From Chitinophagaceae bacterium (GTDB lineage: Bacteria; Bacteroidota; Bacteroidia; Chitinophagales; Chitinophagaceae): a stretch of DNA of 64,000 nt. Position numbers and translations under genes: made by a program. The stretch lies in the NCBI GenBank assembly GCA_016699815.1, contig CP065012.1, positions 2,395,001-2,459,000 on the forward strand. Reading direction: 5' to 3'. The stretch's first letter is position 1, and every line of letters begins with the position of its first letter. Shown piece after piece: positions 54,201-62,062 of this stretch. A model generated the notes under the pieces. It did not search any database and was not told the DNA's origin. It worked only from the letters and a program-made list of their open reading frames with translations.

Positions 54201-54938
54201 AATAAAATGGTAGATAAACTGGATAAAAGCGCCAAAGCGCTTGCAAAAACTGAAAGGGAAGGGGCATGGAAAGAAATGGCCAGGCAGGTGGCACATGAAA
54301 TCAAAAACCCGCTTACACCTATGAAGCTGAGCATACAATTTTTAAAAAAATCTATTGATACCAATGCGCCAAATGTAAAAGCGCTTAGCGATAATGTAGC
54401 AAATACCCTTATTGAACAAATCGACCACCTTTCTGCAATTGCCAACGAATTCAGCCAGTTTGCAAATATTGAAAACTCCAATAAAGAGGTAATGGATTTG
54501 AATGAAGCGCTGCGTTCGGTTAAAAATTTATATACCAACGATACGCAAACCATTTTTGCCTGGCAAATTTTACCCGTACCTGTATTAATATTGGCCGATA
54601 AAACCCAGATAAACCGGCTTTTTAGTAACCTTATCCAAAACGGGTTGCAAGCTGTACCCGAAGGAAGTGTTCCCGAAATAAGCATTACAGAAGAAGTATT
54701 TGACCAATACGTGTTGATAAAATTAAAAGACAATGGCGTAGGCATTAGTGCCGAACTACAACCCATGATATTTGTACCCAGGTTTACCACTAAATCTTCT
54801 GGTACAGGGCTTGGCCTTGCTATGTGTAAACAAATTGTAGAGCAAATGAACGGTGAAATTTATTTTGAAACGATACCCAATGAGTCCACAACATTTTTTG
54901 TAAAACTGCCTGTACTAAAAGATGAAAATGTTAGTTAG
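51201..54938 (+). CDS. Large membrane sensor histidine kinase (NtrY-like layout)
   Basis: 1245 aa from the ATG at 51201, which begins just before the first membrane helix (ITWLLLAAAWLLTISF). A TTG six codons earlier is less likely. A first extracytoplasmic domain (about 35-210) is followed by a block of membrane helices (about 215-480), a second sensor domain (about 490-710), further helices and another loop, then a HAMP-like region (about 945-1000). The H box is VAHEIKNPLTP with His near 1031, then N box LFSNLIQNGLQAV and ATP loops DNGVGIS and GTGLGLAMCKQ. No receiver domain, and no response regulator gene in the window. The signal is unknown. Confidence 0.9.
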   Translation: MFSNRFPGKEITWLLLAAAWLLTISFIIDNYWAASSSSKAVAKNLSQHIQTVQKDFGLLASDTQLQKEVYFNILPEEKLDQLVQKKYFLFFYNRAGKLLFWNTQTILPDTSILNATDTLGFAKLQNGYYAWQKHTTSNLQLVALVPVKWNYIVINEYLQNNFVLKNIAHNAYIVSPVITENAVVHSLSGQKLFSIIEKNKEPNFRNNNASIWLRLMASVLVFFVVHLICLYFLHKRGIFFAAALLLVALLVFRIAGYLLPIPLNLRQFELFDPAVYGSSGILRSLGDLLINVLFALWFISFFRKFLLQLNIRALVSPGLFVKWLLTILAAFILLAATFISSHIIRSLVSDSQISFDVINFFSLNLYSVIGFMVLCCIGIGFFFLSQSLMYLYKSLFPNSFILFIFVVCLMALSYLSALVGSLSGGYELYLLLWVLLFLYLVNSVNIAFITDKLVVSRMIFWIFFFSVSISAIIIRENKSKELQNRKHYAEILSAKSDPASEILLNSMLTDFKETYLAANFYKFRDSALSSFFRDSLIGSNFSGYTNKFGTKILVFDDAENPVYNEAAISYNQLNTILNTQANPTAVEGLYYYDVAFDRFNYIAKKAIVDTLGKLDGYVFILVTPKMVSNEKISPELFGKGIYNSIENTTAYSFAIYSAGKLVNSHNDYPFASQLPDRYFANHLFLLVNKKNHSELWYNAGADKYVVIVKENRLFLESITLFSYLFCGFLLVFVVFRFLNILFNSGFYIRKVTENLRMNIRSQIHGTIIFFSILSFVIIGVATILFFINRYESNNREKLSSTIKIMERDLKKSLAQNWLLHDTLRMNSLNNFENTIRQIADIHGVDVNLYNLNGDLKASSLALPYLKGVVSTKMDPRAYFHLHQEKEVQYFQKEKIGNLKYLSSYVPLIDSAGNESAYLNIPYFTSQSNLKQEISNFLVTIINLNAFIFLIAGIVALFITNRITHSFSLIGEKMKRINLSTQNERIQWDRNDEIGSLVDEYNKMVDKLDKSAKALAKTEREGAWKEMARQVAHEIKNPLTPMKLSIQFLKKSIDTNAPNVKALSDNVANTLIEQIDHLSAIANEFSQFANIENSNKEVMDLNEALRSVKNLYTNDTQTIFAWQILPVPVLILADKTQINRLFSNLIQNGLQAVPEGSVPEISITEEVFDQYVLIKLKDNGVGISAELQPMIFVPRFTTKSSGTGLGLAMCKQIVEQMNGEIYFETIPNESTTFFVKLPVLKDENVS

Positions 54939-54940
54939 GC

Positions 54941-56605
54941 TCAGATAGCTTTTTGTTTTTTTCGATTTTGAATATAGGCTTCAAATTCCAAAAGGGAAAA
55001 ACTGCTTAAATTTTTTGCACGGGTGAGCCCAGCTTTTTGTGCAACTAACACGCCGTATTTTGTATCGGTCAGGGTTCCGGTTTCATGCGAATCGGGGTTT
55101 ATGGATATTATTGCCCCTTTTTTTAAGGCCTCTTCAATTTTTTGCCAGTCTATATCCAGCCTGTAAGGGTTGGCATTAAGTTCAATGGCTACATTATTTT
55201 CTACACAGGCATCTATGATAGCGCTATGGTTTACCGGGTAGCCTTCCCTGCTCAGGAGCAACCTTCCGGTTAAATGGCCCAGTATTGTAGTAAATGGGTT
55301 TTTTATGGCCTTTAATAAACGCATCATTGCTTTTTCTTCCGGCATTTTTAAATTACTGTGTATGGATGCTATTACCAAATCAAAACTTGCCAGTACTTTT
55401 TCATCATAATCCAGGTTGCCGTTGTTCAAAATATCGCTTTCAATACTTTTAAAAATTTTAAAAGGCTTTAGTTGGCCGTTGAGTTCCTCTACATATTTGT
55501 GTTGTTCAAATACTTTTTCTTCAAAAAGCCCTTGAGCATAAAATGCTGATTTGCTGTGGTCGCTTATTACCAGGTATTCCAATCCCAAATCCCTAGCGGC
55601 AATGGCCATTTGTTCAATAGTATGGCTGCCATCGCTCCAATTGCTGTGGCAGTGAATGATGCCTTTTATATCGCCTGGTTGAATTACTTGGGTTATATCA
55701 ATGCCTTTTTCAGTTAAAATTCCGGGGTTTTCCCTCAAAAAAGAAGGTACAAAAGGCAAGCCGGTATGCTCAAAAATTTTTTCTTCGGTACCTGCTTCTG
55801 TAGTTTTTCCTTTTATGGTATTGTAAAAAGCTTCAGACGATGAAGTTTTTAAATAAGTATCCATTAAAGTGCCGGTTTCGGCTGTATATATTTTGAGATT
55901 TACGCCTGCTGCAGTATTGTATAATAGGAAACCATCCCCAATATTTAACAAGTTAAATTTTTCGTTGGGCGCCAATGATTGTTCAATGGTAGCTATGGGT
56001 GCATCAATTACAAATTCTATTTCCTCAATAACAGGTAATTGCCTTTTAAATTTACCGGTTAATAATAATTTGTTTGCAGGGAAAATTTTTAATAAAAAAT
56101 CTTGTAAGGGTTCAATGAGTGGTTCCACGGTTGCATAAAGGTGGCTGTCTTTGTTTTTGAGGTAAAACTCTATAAAGTCAATTACATTTTGTTGTGTTTT
56201 TTCCCCAAAGCCTTTATAATTTTTTAAACGGTTTTCTTTGCAGGCATACAATAATTCACCAATGGATTCTACACCCATCTCTTTCCAAATGTTGTGGATT
56301 TTTTTTGGCCCGATACCTTTGATTTTTAGCATTTCCATTACCCCAGGAGGAGTGGAAAAAATTTTTTCTTCCAGGGCCGTTATTTTACCTGTTTGGAGCA
56401 ATTCTATCACCTTTTGGGCGGTGGATGCACCTATGCCTTTTATGCCGGAAATTTTTTCCAAAGGCATTTCGCTAAGTTGAAAGGAAAGTTTTTCAATGGC
56501 AAATGCTGCTGCAGAATAGGTTTTTGCTTTAAAAGAATTCTCTCCATGAATGTCGGTGAGTTTTGAAAGCAGTGTTAAATATCCGGCTATGCCATTGTTA
56601 TCCAT
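54941..56605 (-). CDS. polX: PolX-like protein (HhH, Pol-beta-like and PHP domains) with altered polymerase site
   Basis: A 554-aa protein with the PolX layout: N-terminal 8-kDa-like and helix-hairpin-helix part (KISGIKGIGAST about 51-62, LKIKGIGPKK about 93-102), a Pol-beta-like palm (about 165-310) and a C-terminal PHP phosphoesterase domain (about 325-545). Canonical PolX palms carry GSxRR...GDxD. Here the aligned stretch is GKFKRQL...EEIE (184-197), with Glu195 and Glu197 in place of the two catalytic Asp. PHP metal-site motifs are intact (HCHSNWSDG, VISDHS, ASIHSN, NPDSHE). It may therefore act as a 3'-5' exonuclease or AP-site enzyme without polymerase activity. Convergent with the sensor kinase (2-bp gap). 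Confidence 0.9.
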   Translation of the reverse strand: MDNNGIAGYLTLLSKLTDIHGENSFKAKTYSAAAFAIEKLSFQLSEMPLEKISGIKGIGASTAQKVIELLQTGKITALEEKIFSTPPGVMEMLKIKGIGPKKIHNIWKEMGVESIGELLYACKENRLKNYKGFGEKTQQNVIDFIEFYLKNKDSHLYATVEPLIEPLQDFLLKIFPANKLLLTGKFKRQLPVIEEIEFVIDAPIATIEQSLAPNEKFNLLNIGDGFLLYNTAAGVNLKIYTAETGTLMDTYLKTSSSEAFYNTIKGKTTEAGTEEKIFEHTGLPFVPSFLRENPGILTEKGIDITQVIQPGDIKGIIHCHSNWSDGSHTIEQMAIAARDLGLEYLVISDHSKSAFYAQGLFEEKVFEQHKYVEELNGQLKPFKIFKSIESDILNNGNLDYDEKVLASFDLVIASIHSNLKMPEEKAMMRLLKAIKNPFTTILGHLTGRLLLSREGYPVNHSAIIDACVENNVAIELNANPYRLDIDWQKIEEALKKGAIISINPDSHETGTLTDTKYGVLVAQKAGLTRAKNLSSFSLLEFEAYIQNRKKQKAI

Positions 56606-56695
56606 AAACCAAATTTACAAAAAAAGAAGTGGCTTATACTGAAAATATTAAATGTTGCAAACCCTTTACTGTAAAGGGTTGTAAGGAATGAGTAA

Positions 56696-56728
56696 GAGAA
56701 AAAAAAAGTTCCGGTATAAACCGGAACT
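56696..56728 (-). terminator. Terminator after the histone-H1-like ORF
   Basis: On the minus strand a perfect 9-bp stem AGTTCCGGT/ACCGGAACT with a 4-nt loop is followed by nine T. Confidence 0.9.
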
Positions 56729-56759
56729 ATTATCTTTTGCAAAAGAAACTAAGCTAAAC

Positions 56760-56885
56760 TTATTTCTTTTTAGCAGCTTTCTTAGCAGCTTTTTTAGCAG
56801 CTTTTTTAGGAGCGGCTTTTTTAGCAGCTTTCTTAGGAGCAGCTTTTTTAGCAGCTTTTTTTGCAGCTTTTTTCTTTGTTGCCAT
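56760..56885 (-). CDS. Small Lys/Ala-rich histone-H1-like protein (41 aa)
   Basis: A 41-residue frame made only of Lys, Ala, two Pro, one Thr and the initial Met: MATKKKAAKKAAKK, then PKK-spaced AAKK repeats, ending KKK. The composition and the AAKK/APKK repeat resemble the C-terminal tail of histone H1 and the Lys/Ala-rich DNA-binding tails of bacterial H1-like proteins. It is followed 30 bp later by a strong terminator, which supports a real transcript. A role in nucleoid or RNA binding is inferred from charge alone. The DNA is a low-complexity repeat of GCT and AAA codons, so its length may vary between strains by slippage. Confidence 0.75.
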   Translation of the reverse strand: MATKKKAAKKAAKKAAPKKAAKKAAPKKAAKKAAKKAAKKK

Positions 56886-56966
56886 TTTTTTAAAATTTAA
56901 TTGGTTAGTAAATAATACTTAAAAATATAAACTATTTTCAAACTACCAAAAAAAAATTAAAAAAAT

Positions 56967-57233
56967 TTATGATACCGCTTCTACGGCATTCACAGAAACC
57001 ACTGTTCTATCGAGCCTTGATTTATTAAATTCTACCACTCCATCCATTAATGCAAATATGGTAAAGTCTCTTCCTATACCTACATTTTTTCCGGGGTGAT
57101 ATTGTGTACCACGCTGGCGTAAAATAATATTACCTGCAACTGCGGCCTGGCCACCGTAAATTTTTACACCTAATCTTTTGCTTTGTGAATCTCTTCCGTT
57201 TTTTACCGAGCCTTCACCTTTTTTGTGTGCCAT
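56967..57233 (-). CDS. rpmA: 50S ribosomal protein L27
   Basis: An 88-aa L27 with the usual start MAHKKGEGSVKNGRDSQSKR and the conserved GGQAAVAGNIILRQRGTQ and HPGKNVGIGRDFTIFA. Its N-terminal tail reaches the peptidyl-transferase centre. There is no N-terminal extension of the type cleaved in Firmicutes. It follows rplU by 64 bp on the same strand, the standard rplU-rpmA pair. Confidence 0.98.
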   Translation of the reverse strand: MAHKKGEGSVKNGRDSQSKRLGVKIYGGQAAVAGNIILRQRGTQYHPGKNVGIGRDFTIFALMDGVVEFNKSRLDRTVVSVNAVEAVS

Positions 57234-57297
57234 TTGTTATATTTTTTAAACAATAAGTTGGTTAGAATAGAAATTTGTTTTTTTGAAGTAGCAAATA

Positions 57298-57603
57298 CTA
57301 AGCAATTGACGTTACTTTTATATGCGTATACTGCGTACGGTGGCCATGTTTTTTACGAAAGCCTTTTCTTCTTTTCATTTTGAATGCAATTACTTTGTCG
57401 CCCTTTACCAGGTCGTTCAAAATTTCTGCCTTTACTACGGCTTTAATATTATTGCCGCTTTTTAATTTGTCGCCTTCGCTGGTTAATAACACTTCAGCAA
57501 ATTCTACATTGTCACCTGTTTTGCCTTCAATATGAGGTACATATAAACTATCACCTGCTTTTACTTTAAATTGCTGGCCCGCAATTTTTACTATTGCTAA
57601 CAT
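57298..57603 (-). CDS. rplU: 50S ribosomal protein L21
   Basis: A 101-aa L21 of normal length: MLAIVKIAGQQFKVKAGD at the start, VEFAEVLL in the middle, and the C-terminal signature KMKRRKGFRKKHGHRTQYT. It binds 23S rRNA domain VI. First gene of the rplU-rpmA pair, with a promoter element 34 bp upstream. Confidence 0.98.
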   Translation of the reverse strand: MLAIVKIAGQQFKVKAGDSLYVPHIEGKTGDNVEFAEVLLTSEGDKLKSGNNIKAVVKAEILNDLVKGDKVIAFKMKRRKGFRKKHGHRTQYTHIKVTSIA

Positions 57604-57637
57604 ATACTTAAAATTTTATTCCGATTTTTTCGGGAGG

Positions 57638-57645
57638 CAAAGGTA
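57638..57645 (-). promoter_or_regulatory. -7 promoter element of rplU-rpmA
   Basis: TACCTTTG on the minus strand, 34 bp before the rplU ATG. Confidence 0.6.
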
Positions 57646-57764
57646 AGGGTTTTACCCTCAAAAAGCGCTTTTTTACGAAGTTTTTAGCAATTGGGCCTTA
57701 TGATTTGAAGGAATGCACTTATATTTTAAGTATTGGCAAATATTAAAGTAATAATAAGTATAAT

Positions 57765-58568
57765 ATGAAATTGAATTTACCTTATAACTTTCCTTATGCC
57801 ATTATAATATATATTCGCTTTATGGGTGTTTTTAGAAAATTTTTTAGCATTTACTGCATTATTGTGTTTTTAGTGTTTATGCTGCTACTCTTTCCTTTTG
57901 TAATTTTTGCCTCTTTTTTTGGTAAGGTTAAAGGCGGCAACATGGTTTATAAAATCTGTGGCTTATGGGCCGACCTTGCGTTTTTCTTTTGGGGAATAGG
58001 GCATAAGTACATTTATGAAGCCCCAAAGCTTGATACTGCAGTATTTATTTTTAACCATATCTCGTATTTAGATGCAGCTATTTTAGTAAAAGCTTTTAGA
58101 AAAAGACCGGTAAGAGTTTTGGGTAAGGCAGAAATGGCCCAGGTGCCCATTTTTGGTTTTATTTATAAAAATGCAGTAGTAATGGTAAACAGGAGCAGCC
58201 CTGAAGCCAGATATCAAAGTTTACAACTGTTAAAGCAAATTGTACGCAAGGGCATTTCAATAATTATTGCCCCTGAAGGTACTTTTAATGTAACCAATAA
58301 ACCTTTAAAAGAATTTTATAATGGTGCTTTTGAAGTGGCTATAGAAACCCAAACCCCAGTTCAACCAGTTCTATTTTTAGATGCTTATGACCGTATGCAT
58401 TACCAAAGTATTTTTACTTTAAACCCGGGAAAATGCCGTACCGTTTTTCTTGAACCCATACCTGTTAATGGGTACACTTTACAGGATGTTCAAAAACTTA
58501 AAACCCTTGCCTTTGAAAAAATGGAAACTGCATTAATTAAATATAAAGCCGGTTGGATAAAAACTTGA
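57765..58568 (+). CDS. Lysophospholipid acyltransferase (PlsC-like)
   Basis: A 267-aa membrane acyltransferase of the 1-acyl-glycerol-3-phosphate type. A hydrophobic N-terminal segment (about 28-50) precedes the HxxxxD catalytic motif in FNHISYLDAA (about 96-105). VLGKAEMAQVP follows, and the phosphate-binding motif IAPEGTFN lies near 168. These match PlsC-type enzymes that acylate lysophosphatidic acid or related lipids. An in-frame ATG at 57822 would drop 19 residues and is a possible start. The stop overlaps the TTG start of priA by 16 bp. Confidence 0.88.
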   Translation: MKLNLPYNFPYAIIIYIRFMGVFRKFFSIYCIIVFLVFMLLLFPFVIFASFFGKVKGGNMVYKICGLWADLAFFFWGIGHKYIYEAPKLDTAVFIFNHISYLDAAILVKAFRKRPVRVLGKAEMAQVPIFGFIYKNAVVMVNRSSPEARYQSLQLLKQIVRKGISIIIAPEGTFNVTNKPLKEFYNGAFEVAIETQTPVQPVLFLDAYDRMHYQSIFTLNPGKCRTVFLEPIPVNGYTLQDVQKLKTLAFEKMETALIKYKAGWIKT

Positions 58569-61042
58569 GTGCAGAACAGGAAATATTATCCTTCATTGAA
58601 AAGCCTGCTTGCTGGGCAGAAATTATATTGCCGCTTGCATTACCCAAAGTGTACACTTTTGCCATTTCAAAACAATTTGTTGCTAAGGCTTTGCCCGGTT
58701 GCCGTGCTGAAGTGGTATTTGGTAAAAACAAAAAATATGCCGGTATCATAAAAAAAATTGTTGATGAAGAGCCTCCTTATGCCACAAAACCTATTTTAAG
58801 TATTTTGGATGATGATCCTCTACTTTATTGCCATCAACTCAACCTTTGGCAATGGATGGCCCAATATTATATGTGCAGCGAAGGCGAAGTAATGTCAGCT
58901 GCCCTGCCCACAAATTTTAAACTAAGCAGTGAAACTATTTTAATTTATAACGATGTAGCCGGAGATGACTTTTCGGCATTAGACGATGATGAGTTCCTGG
59001 TGGCAGAAGCTTTGCTAATAAGAAAGCAATTGAATATTTCCGAAGTGCAGCAATTACTGGATGTAAGCCATGTTTATCCCTCAATTAAAAAACTCATAGA
59101 TAAAAATATCTGTTTTATTTGGGAAACGCTTAATGAACGCTATAAAGTAAAAACAGAAAACTACGTGTTGCTTAATCCTGCTTATAATAACGATGAGCAA
59201 TTGAGCTGCCTGCTAAATGACTGGAAGGGCGCACCCAGGCAAATGGAAATGCTGCTGGCATTTATTCATCTTCAAAAATCAGAAGGCGAAGTAACTCAAC
59301 CTGCCCTTTTAAAAAAATCAGGCGCTACTTCTGCCCAGCTTAAAGCCCTTGCGGATAAACAAATCTTAATTGTGGAAAAAAGAAGTGTGGACCGCATTAA
59401 GCAATTGCCAAGGCAGGTAAATATTGATTTTACTTTAAGCGCAACACAGCAGGGAGCGCTGGATAGTATTAAAAATATATTTACTCAAAAAGATGTTTGC
59501 CTATTGCATGGCGTTACCGGCAGTGGTAAAACGCAGGTTTATATTACACTTATAGAAGCCGCCTTTGCCAAAGATTTACAGGTATTGTACCTGCTGCCCG
59601 AAATAGCGCTTACCGCTCAAATTATCCGAAGGCTGCAAAAGCATTTCGGTGGCAATATTGCCATTTATCACTCCAGGTTTAATAACCAGGAGCGTATTGA
59701 ACTTTGGAATAAAGTAAGAACGGGCGAAGTTAAAATTATTTTAGGCGCAAGAAGCGCTTTGTTTTTGCCTTTTAAACAATTGGGTTTAATAATAGTGGAT
59801 GAAGAACAGGATGCATCCTATAAACAGCAAGACCCTGCGCCACGGTATAATGCAAGGGATACGGCCATTTTTTATGCCTCATTATTTAAAGCCAAGGTGT
59901 TGCTGGGTAGCGCTACGCCATCTGTGGAAAGCTATTACAATGCCCTACACGATAAATACGGTTTGGTAAAACTCAATGAACGTTATGGCGGCATTCAACT
60001 GCCCCAGGTAATTATTATCAATACAAGGCAGGTAGTACAAAAAGGCAAAGTAATCATCAGCCCGCAACTGGAAGAAGCAATTGAAAACGCTATTGAAAAA
60101 AACGAACAGGTTATTTTGTTTCAAAACAGGCGTGGGTTCGATCCGTACATTATTTGCGGCAATTGCGGCTATATTCCCCGTTGCATCCATTGCGATGTAT
60201 CGCTTACTTTTCATAAATTCAGCAATAAGTTGCATTGCCATTATTGCAGCAGTACTTATCCTAAGTTAATTGCCTGCCCTGCATGTGGCAGCAATAACTG
60301 GCTCGATAAAAATTTTGGTACAGAAAAAATTGAAGAAATTTTGCAGGAAAAATTCCCTGCCCTTCGCATTGGCCGTATGGATGTGGACAGCATCAGGGGA
60401 AAAACAGCACACGATACCATCATTCATTTATTTGAACAAAAGAAAATTGATATTTTAGTAGGCACACAAATGGTGGTTAAAGGCCTGGATTTTGACCATG
60501 TGAGCCTGGTAGGTATTTTAGATGCCGATGGCTTGCTGAGCTTTGCCGATTTTAGGGTAAATGAAAGGGCTTTTCAATTAATGGAACAGGTGAGTGGCCG
60601 TGCCGGCAGAAAAAAAGAACAGGGCAAAGTGCTGTTGCAGGCAGTAAATGTAAAACATCCCGTGCTGGAATGGGTGAAGCAGCACAATTATGAAAAATTT
60701 TATGAGTCGGAAATTGAAACCCGTAAAGAATTTAACTATCCGCCTTTTAGCCGCATCGTAAAACTTATACTAAAACATAAACAAAGCGATTTGGTAAATG
60801 AGGCGGCCGAAAAACTGGCTTTTTTGCTGCGGCAGGATTTTCAACCTTATATTATTGGCCCAGCATCCCCAATTGTTGCCCGTTTAAGAAATTTATTTAT
60901 AAAAGATATACTTATTAAATTGCCAAAAGAAACAGGGAAAAGCCTGGCATTTAAGAAAGCAATAAGCAACCATATTAATTTAATGCTGAGCGAAAAAAAA
61001 TTTAAAAGCGTACAGGTAATTGCCGATGTGGATCCAGTGTAA
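58553..61042 (+). CDS. priA: Primosomal protein N' (replication restart helicase PriA)
   Basis: An 829-aa PriA of normal length that reloads the replisome at stalled forks. An N-terminal 3'-DNA-binding region precedes the Walker A motif GVTGSGKTQ near 320 and the DEAD-type box VDEEQDASYKQQ near 415. The zinc-binding insert has eight Cys (CGNCGYIPRCIHC, CHYCSS, CPAC; about 535-582). Helicase motifs are DILVGTQMVVKGLDF and QVSGRAGR (near 645 and 680). The start is a TTG inside the end of the acyltransferase gene; a TTG four codons on is the alternative. murB starts 6 bp after the stop. Confidence 0.97.
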   Translation: MDKNLSAEQEILSFIEKPACWAEIILPLALPKVYTFAISKQFVAKALPGCRAEVVFGKNKKYAGIIKKIVDEEPPYATKPILSILDDDPLLYCHQLNLWQWMAQYYMCSEGEVMSAALPTNFKLSSETILIYNDVAGDDFSALDDDEFLVAEALLIRKQLNISEVQQLLDVSHVYPSIKKLIDKNICFIWETLNERYKVKTENYVLLNPAYNNDEQLSCLLNDWKGAPRQMEMLLAFIHLQKSEGEVTQPALLKKSGATSAQLKALADKQILIVEKRSVDRIKQLPRQVNIDFTLSATQQGALDSIKNIFTQKDVCLLHGVTGSGKTQVYITLIEAAFAKDLQVLYLLPEIALTAQIIRRLQKHFGGNIAIYHSRFNNQERIELWNKVRTGEVKIILGARSALFLPFKQLGLIIVDEEQDASYKQQDPAPRYNARDTAIFYASLFKAKVLLGSATPSVESYYNALHDKYGLVKLNERYGGIQLPQVIIINTRQVVQKGKVIISPQLEEAIENAIEKNEQVILFQNRRGFDPYIICGNCGYIPRCIHCDVSLTFHKFSNKLHCHYCSSTYPKLIACPACGSNNWLDKNFGTEKIEEILQEKFPALRIGRMDVDSIRGKTAHDTIIHLFEQKKIDILVGTQMVVKGLDFDHVSLVGILDADGLLSFADFRVNERAFQLMEQVSGRAGRKKEQGKVLLQAVNVKHPVLEWVKQHNYEKFYESEIETRKEFNYPPFSRIVKLILKHKQSDLVNEAAEKLAFLLRQDFQPYIIGPASPIVARLRNLFIKDILIKLPKETGKSLAFKKAISNHINLMLSEKKFKSVQVIADVDPV

Positions 61043-61048
61043 TGATTT

Positions 61049-62062
61049 ATGGAAAACCAAATACAACATAATATTTCTCTAAAACCCTATAATAGTTTTG
61101 GTATTGATGTAAGGGCAAAAACTTTCATAAAAATTTCCGGGGTAAATGAATGCGAACATATTTTAGAGGAAAAAGGAGAGGATACGCTGGTATTGGGTGG
61201 CGGAAGCAATATTCTTTTTACTAAAAATTATGATGGCCTTATTATTAAAAATGAAATTTCAGGCATTGAAAAAATAGAAGAGGATGAGGGCTGTATTTAC
61301 ATAAAAGCCGGTGCAGGCGTTGTTTGGCATCAGTTTGTATTGTATTGCATAAAAAATAATTATGCCGGGGTAGAAAACCTGGCCTTAATCCCCGGTTGTG
61401 TTGGTGCATCACCTATTCAAAATATTGGCGCCTATGGTGCAGAAATCAGGCAGGTGGTTCATACGGTTGAGACATTTCATAAATGCGATAAAGCCAAAGT
61501 AAATTTTAGTAATAAAGATTGTGCATTTGGTTACCGGGATAGTATTTTTAAAAATAAATACAAAAACCAATTGCTTATTACATCGGTAACTTACCGGCTT
61601 TTTAAAAAACCGGTATTTAATATATCTTATGGCGCTATTGAAAAAGAATTAGCAAACATGGGCGTGCAGGATTTAAATATTACTGCAATTGCACATGCCG
61701 TAATCAATATCCGCAGCAGCAAACTCCCCGACCCGGCCCAGATAGGCAATGCCGGAAGTTTTTTTAAAAACCCCGAAATTGAAATTGAAGAATTTAATAC
61801 ACTAAAAAACAATTTTCCCGAAATTGTTGGCTTTGCATTGCCCGGCAATAAAACCAAGCTTGCTGCAGGCTGGCTTATTGAACAATGCGGCTGGAAGGGC
61901 TTTCGCCGTGCTGATGCAGGGTGCCATAAAAACCAGGCGCTTGTTTTGGTAAATTACGGAACTGCCAAAGGCGAAGAAATTTTGCAACTTAGTAATGAAA
62001 TTATTGCCTCTGTGCAGCAAAAATTTGGCGTTATCCTCGAAAGAGAGGTAAACATAATTTAG
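61049..62062 (+). CDS. murB: UDP-N-acetylenolpyruvoylglucosamine reductase
   Basis: A 337-aa type I MurB (E. coli-like length). It reduces the enolpyruvyl group to make UDP-MurNAc for peptidoglycan, using FAD and NADPH. FAD-binding motifs are LVLGGGSNILF (46-56) and IPGCVGASPIQNIGAYGAE (about 112-130). The proton-donor Ser is about residue 237 in GNAGSFFKNP. The C-terminal domain has LIEQCGWKGFR and QALVLVNYG. It closely follows priA. Its stop codon abuts the kdsA stop on the other strand. Confidence 0.97.
   Translation: MENQIQHNISLKPYNSFGIDVRAKTFIKISGVNECEHILEEKGEDTLVLGGGSNILFTKNYDGLIIKNEISGIEKIEEDEGCIYIKAGAGVVWHQFVLYCIKNNYAGVENLALIPGCVGASPIQNIGAYGAEIRQVVHTVETFHKCDKAKVNFSNKDCAFGYRDSIFKNKYKNQLLITSVTYRLFKKPVFNISYGAIEKELANMGVQDLNITAIAHAVINIRSSKLPDPAQIGNAGSFFKNPEIEIEEFNTLKNNFPEIVGFALPGNKTKLAAGWLIEQCGWKGFRRADAGCHKNQALVLVNYGTAKGEEILQLSNEIIASVQQKFGVILEREVNII

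Noticed and set aside
56688..56900. Plus-strand frame rich in Ser and Phe opposite the Lys/Ala ORF
   Set aside because: It is the complement of the AAKK repeat and runs through the terminator hairpin.
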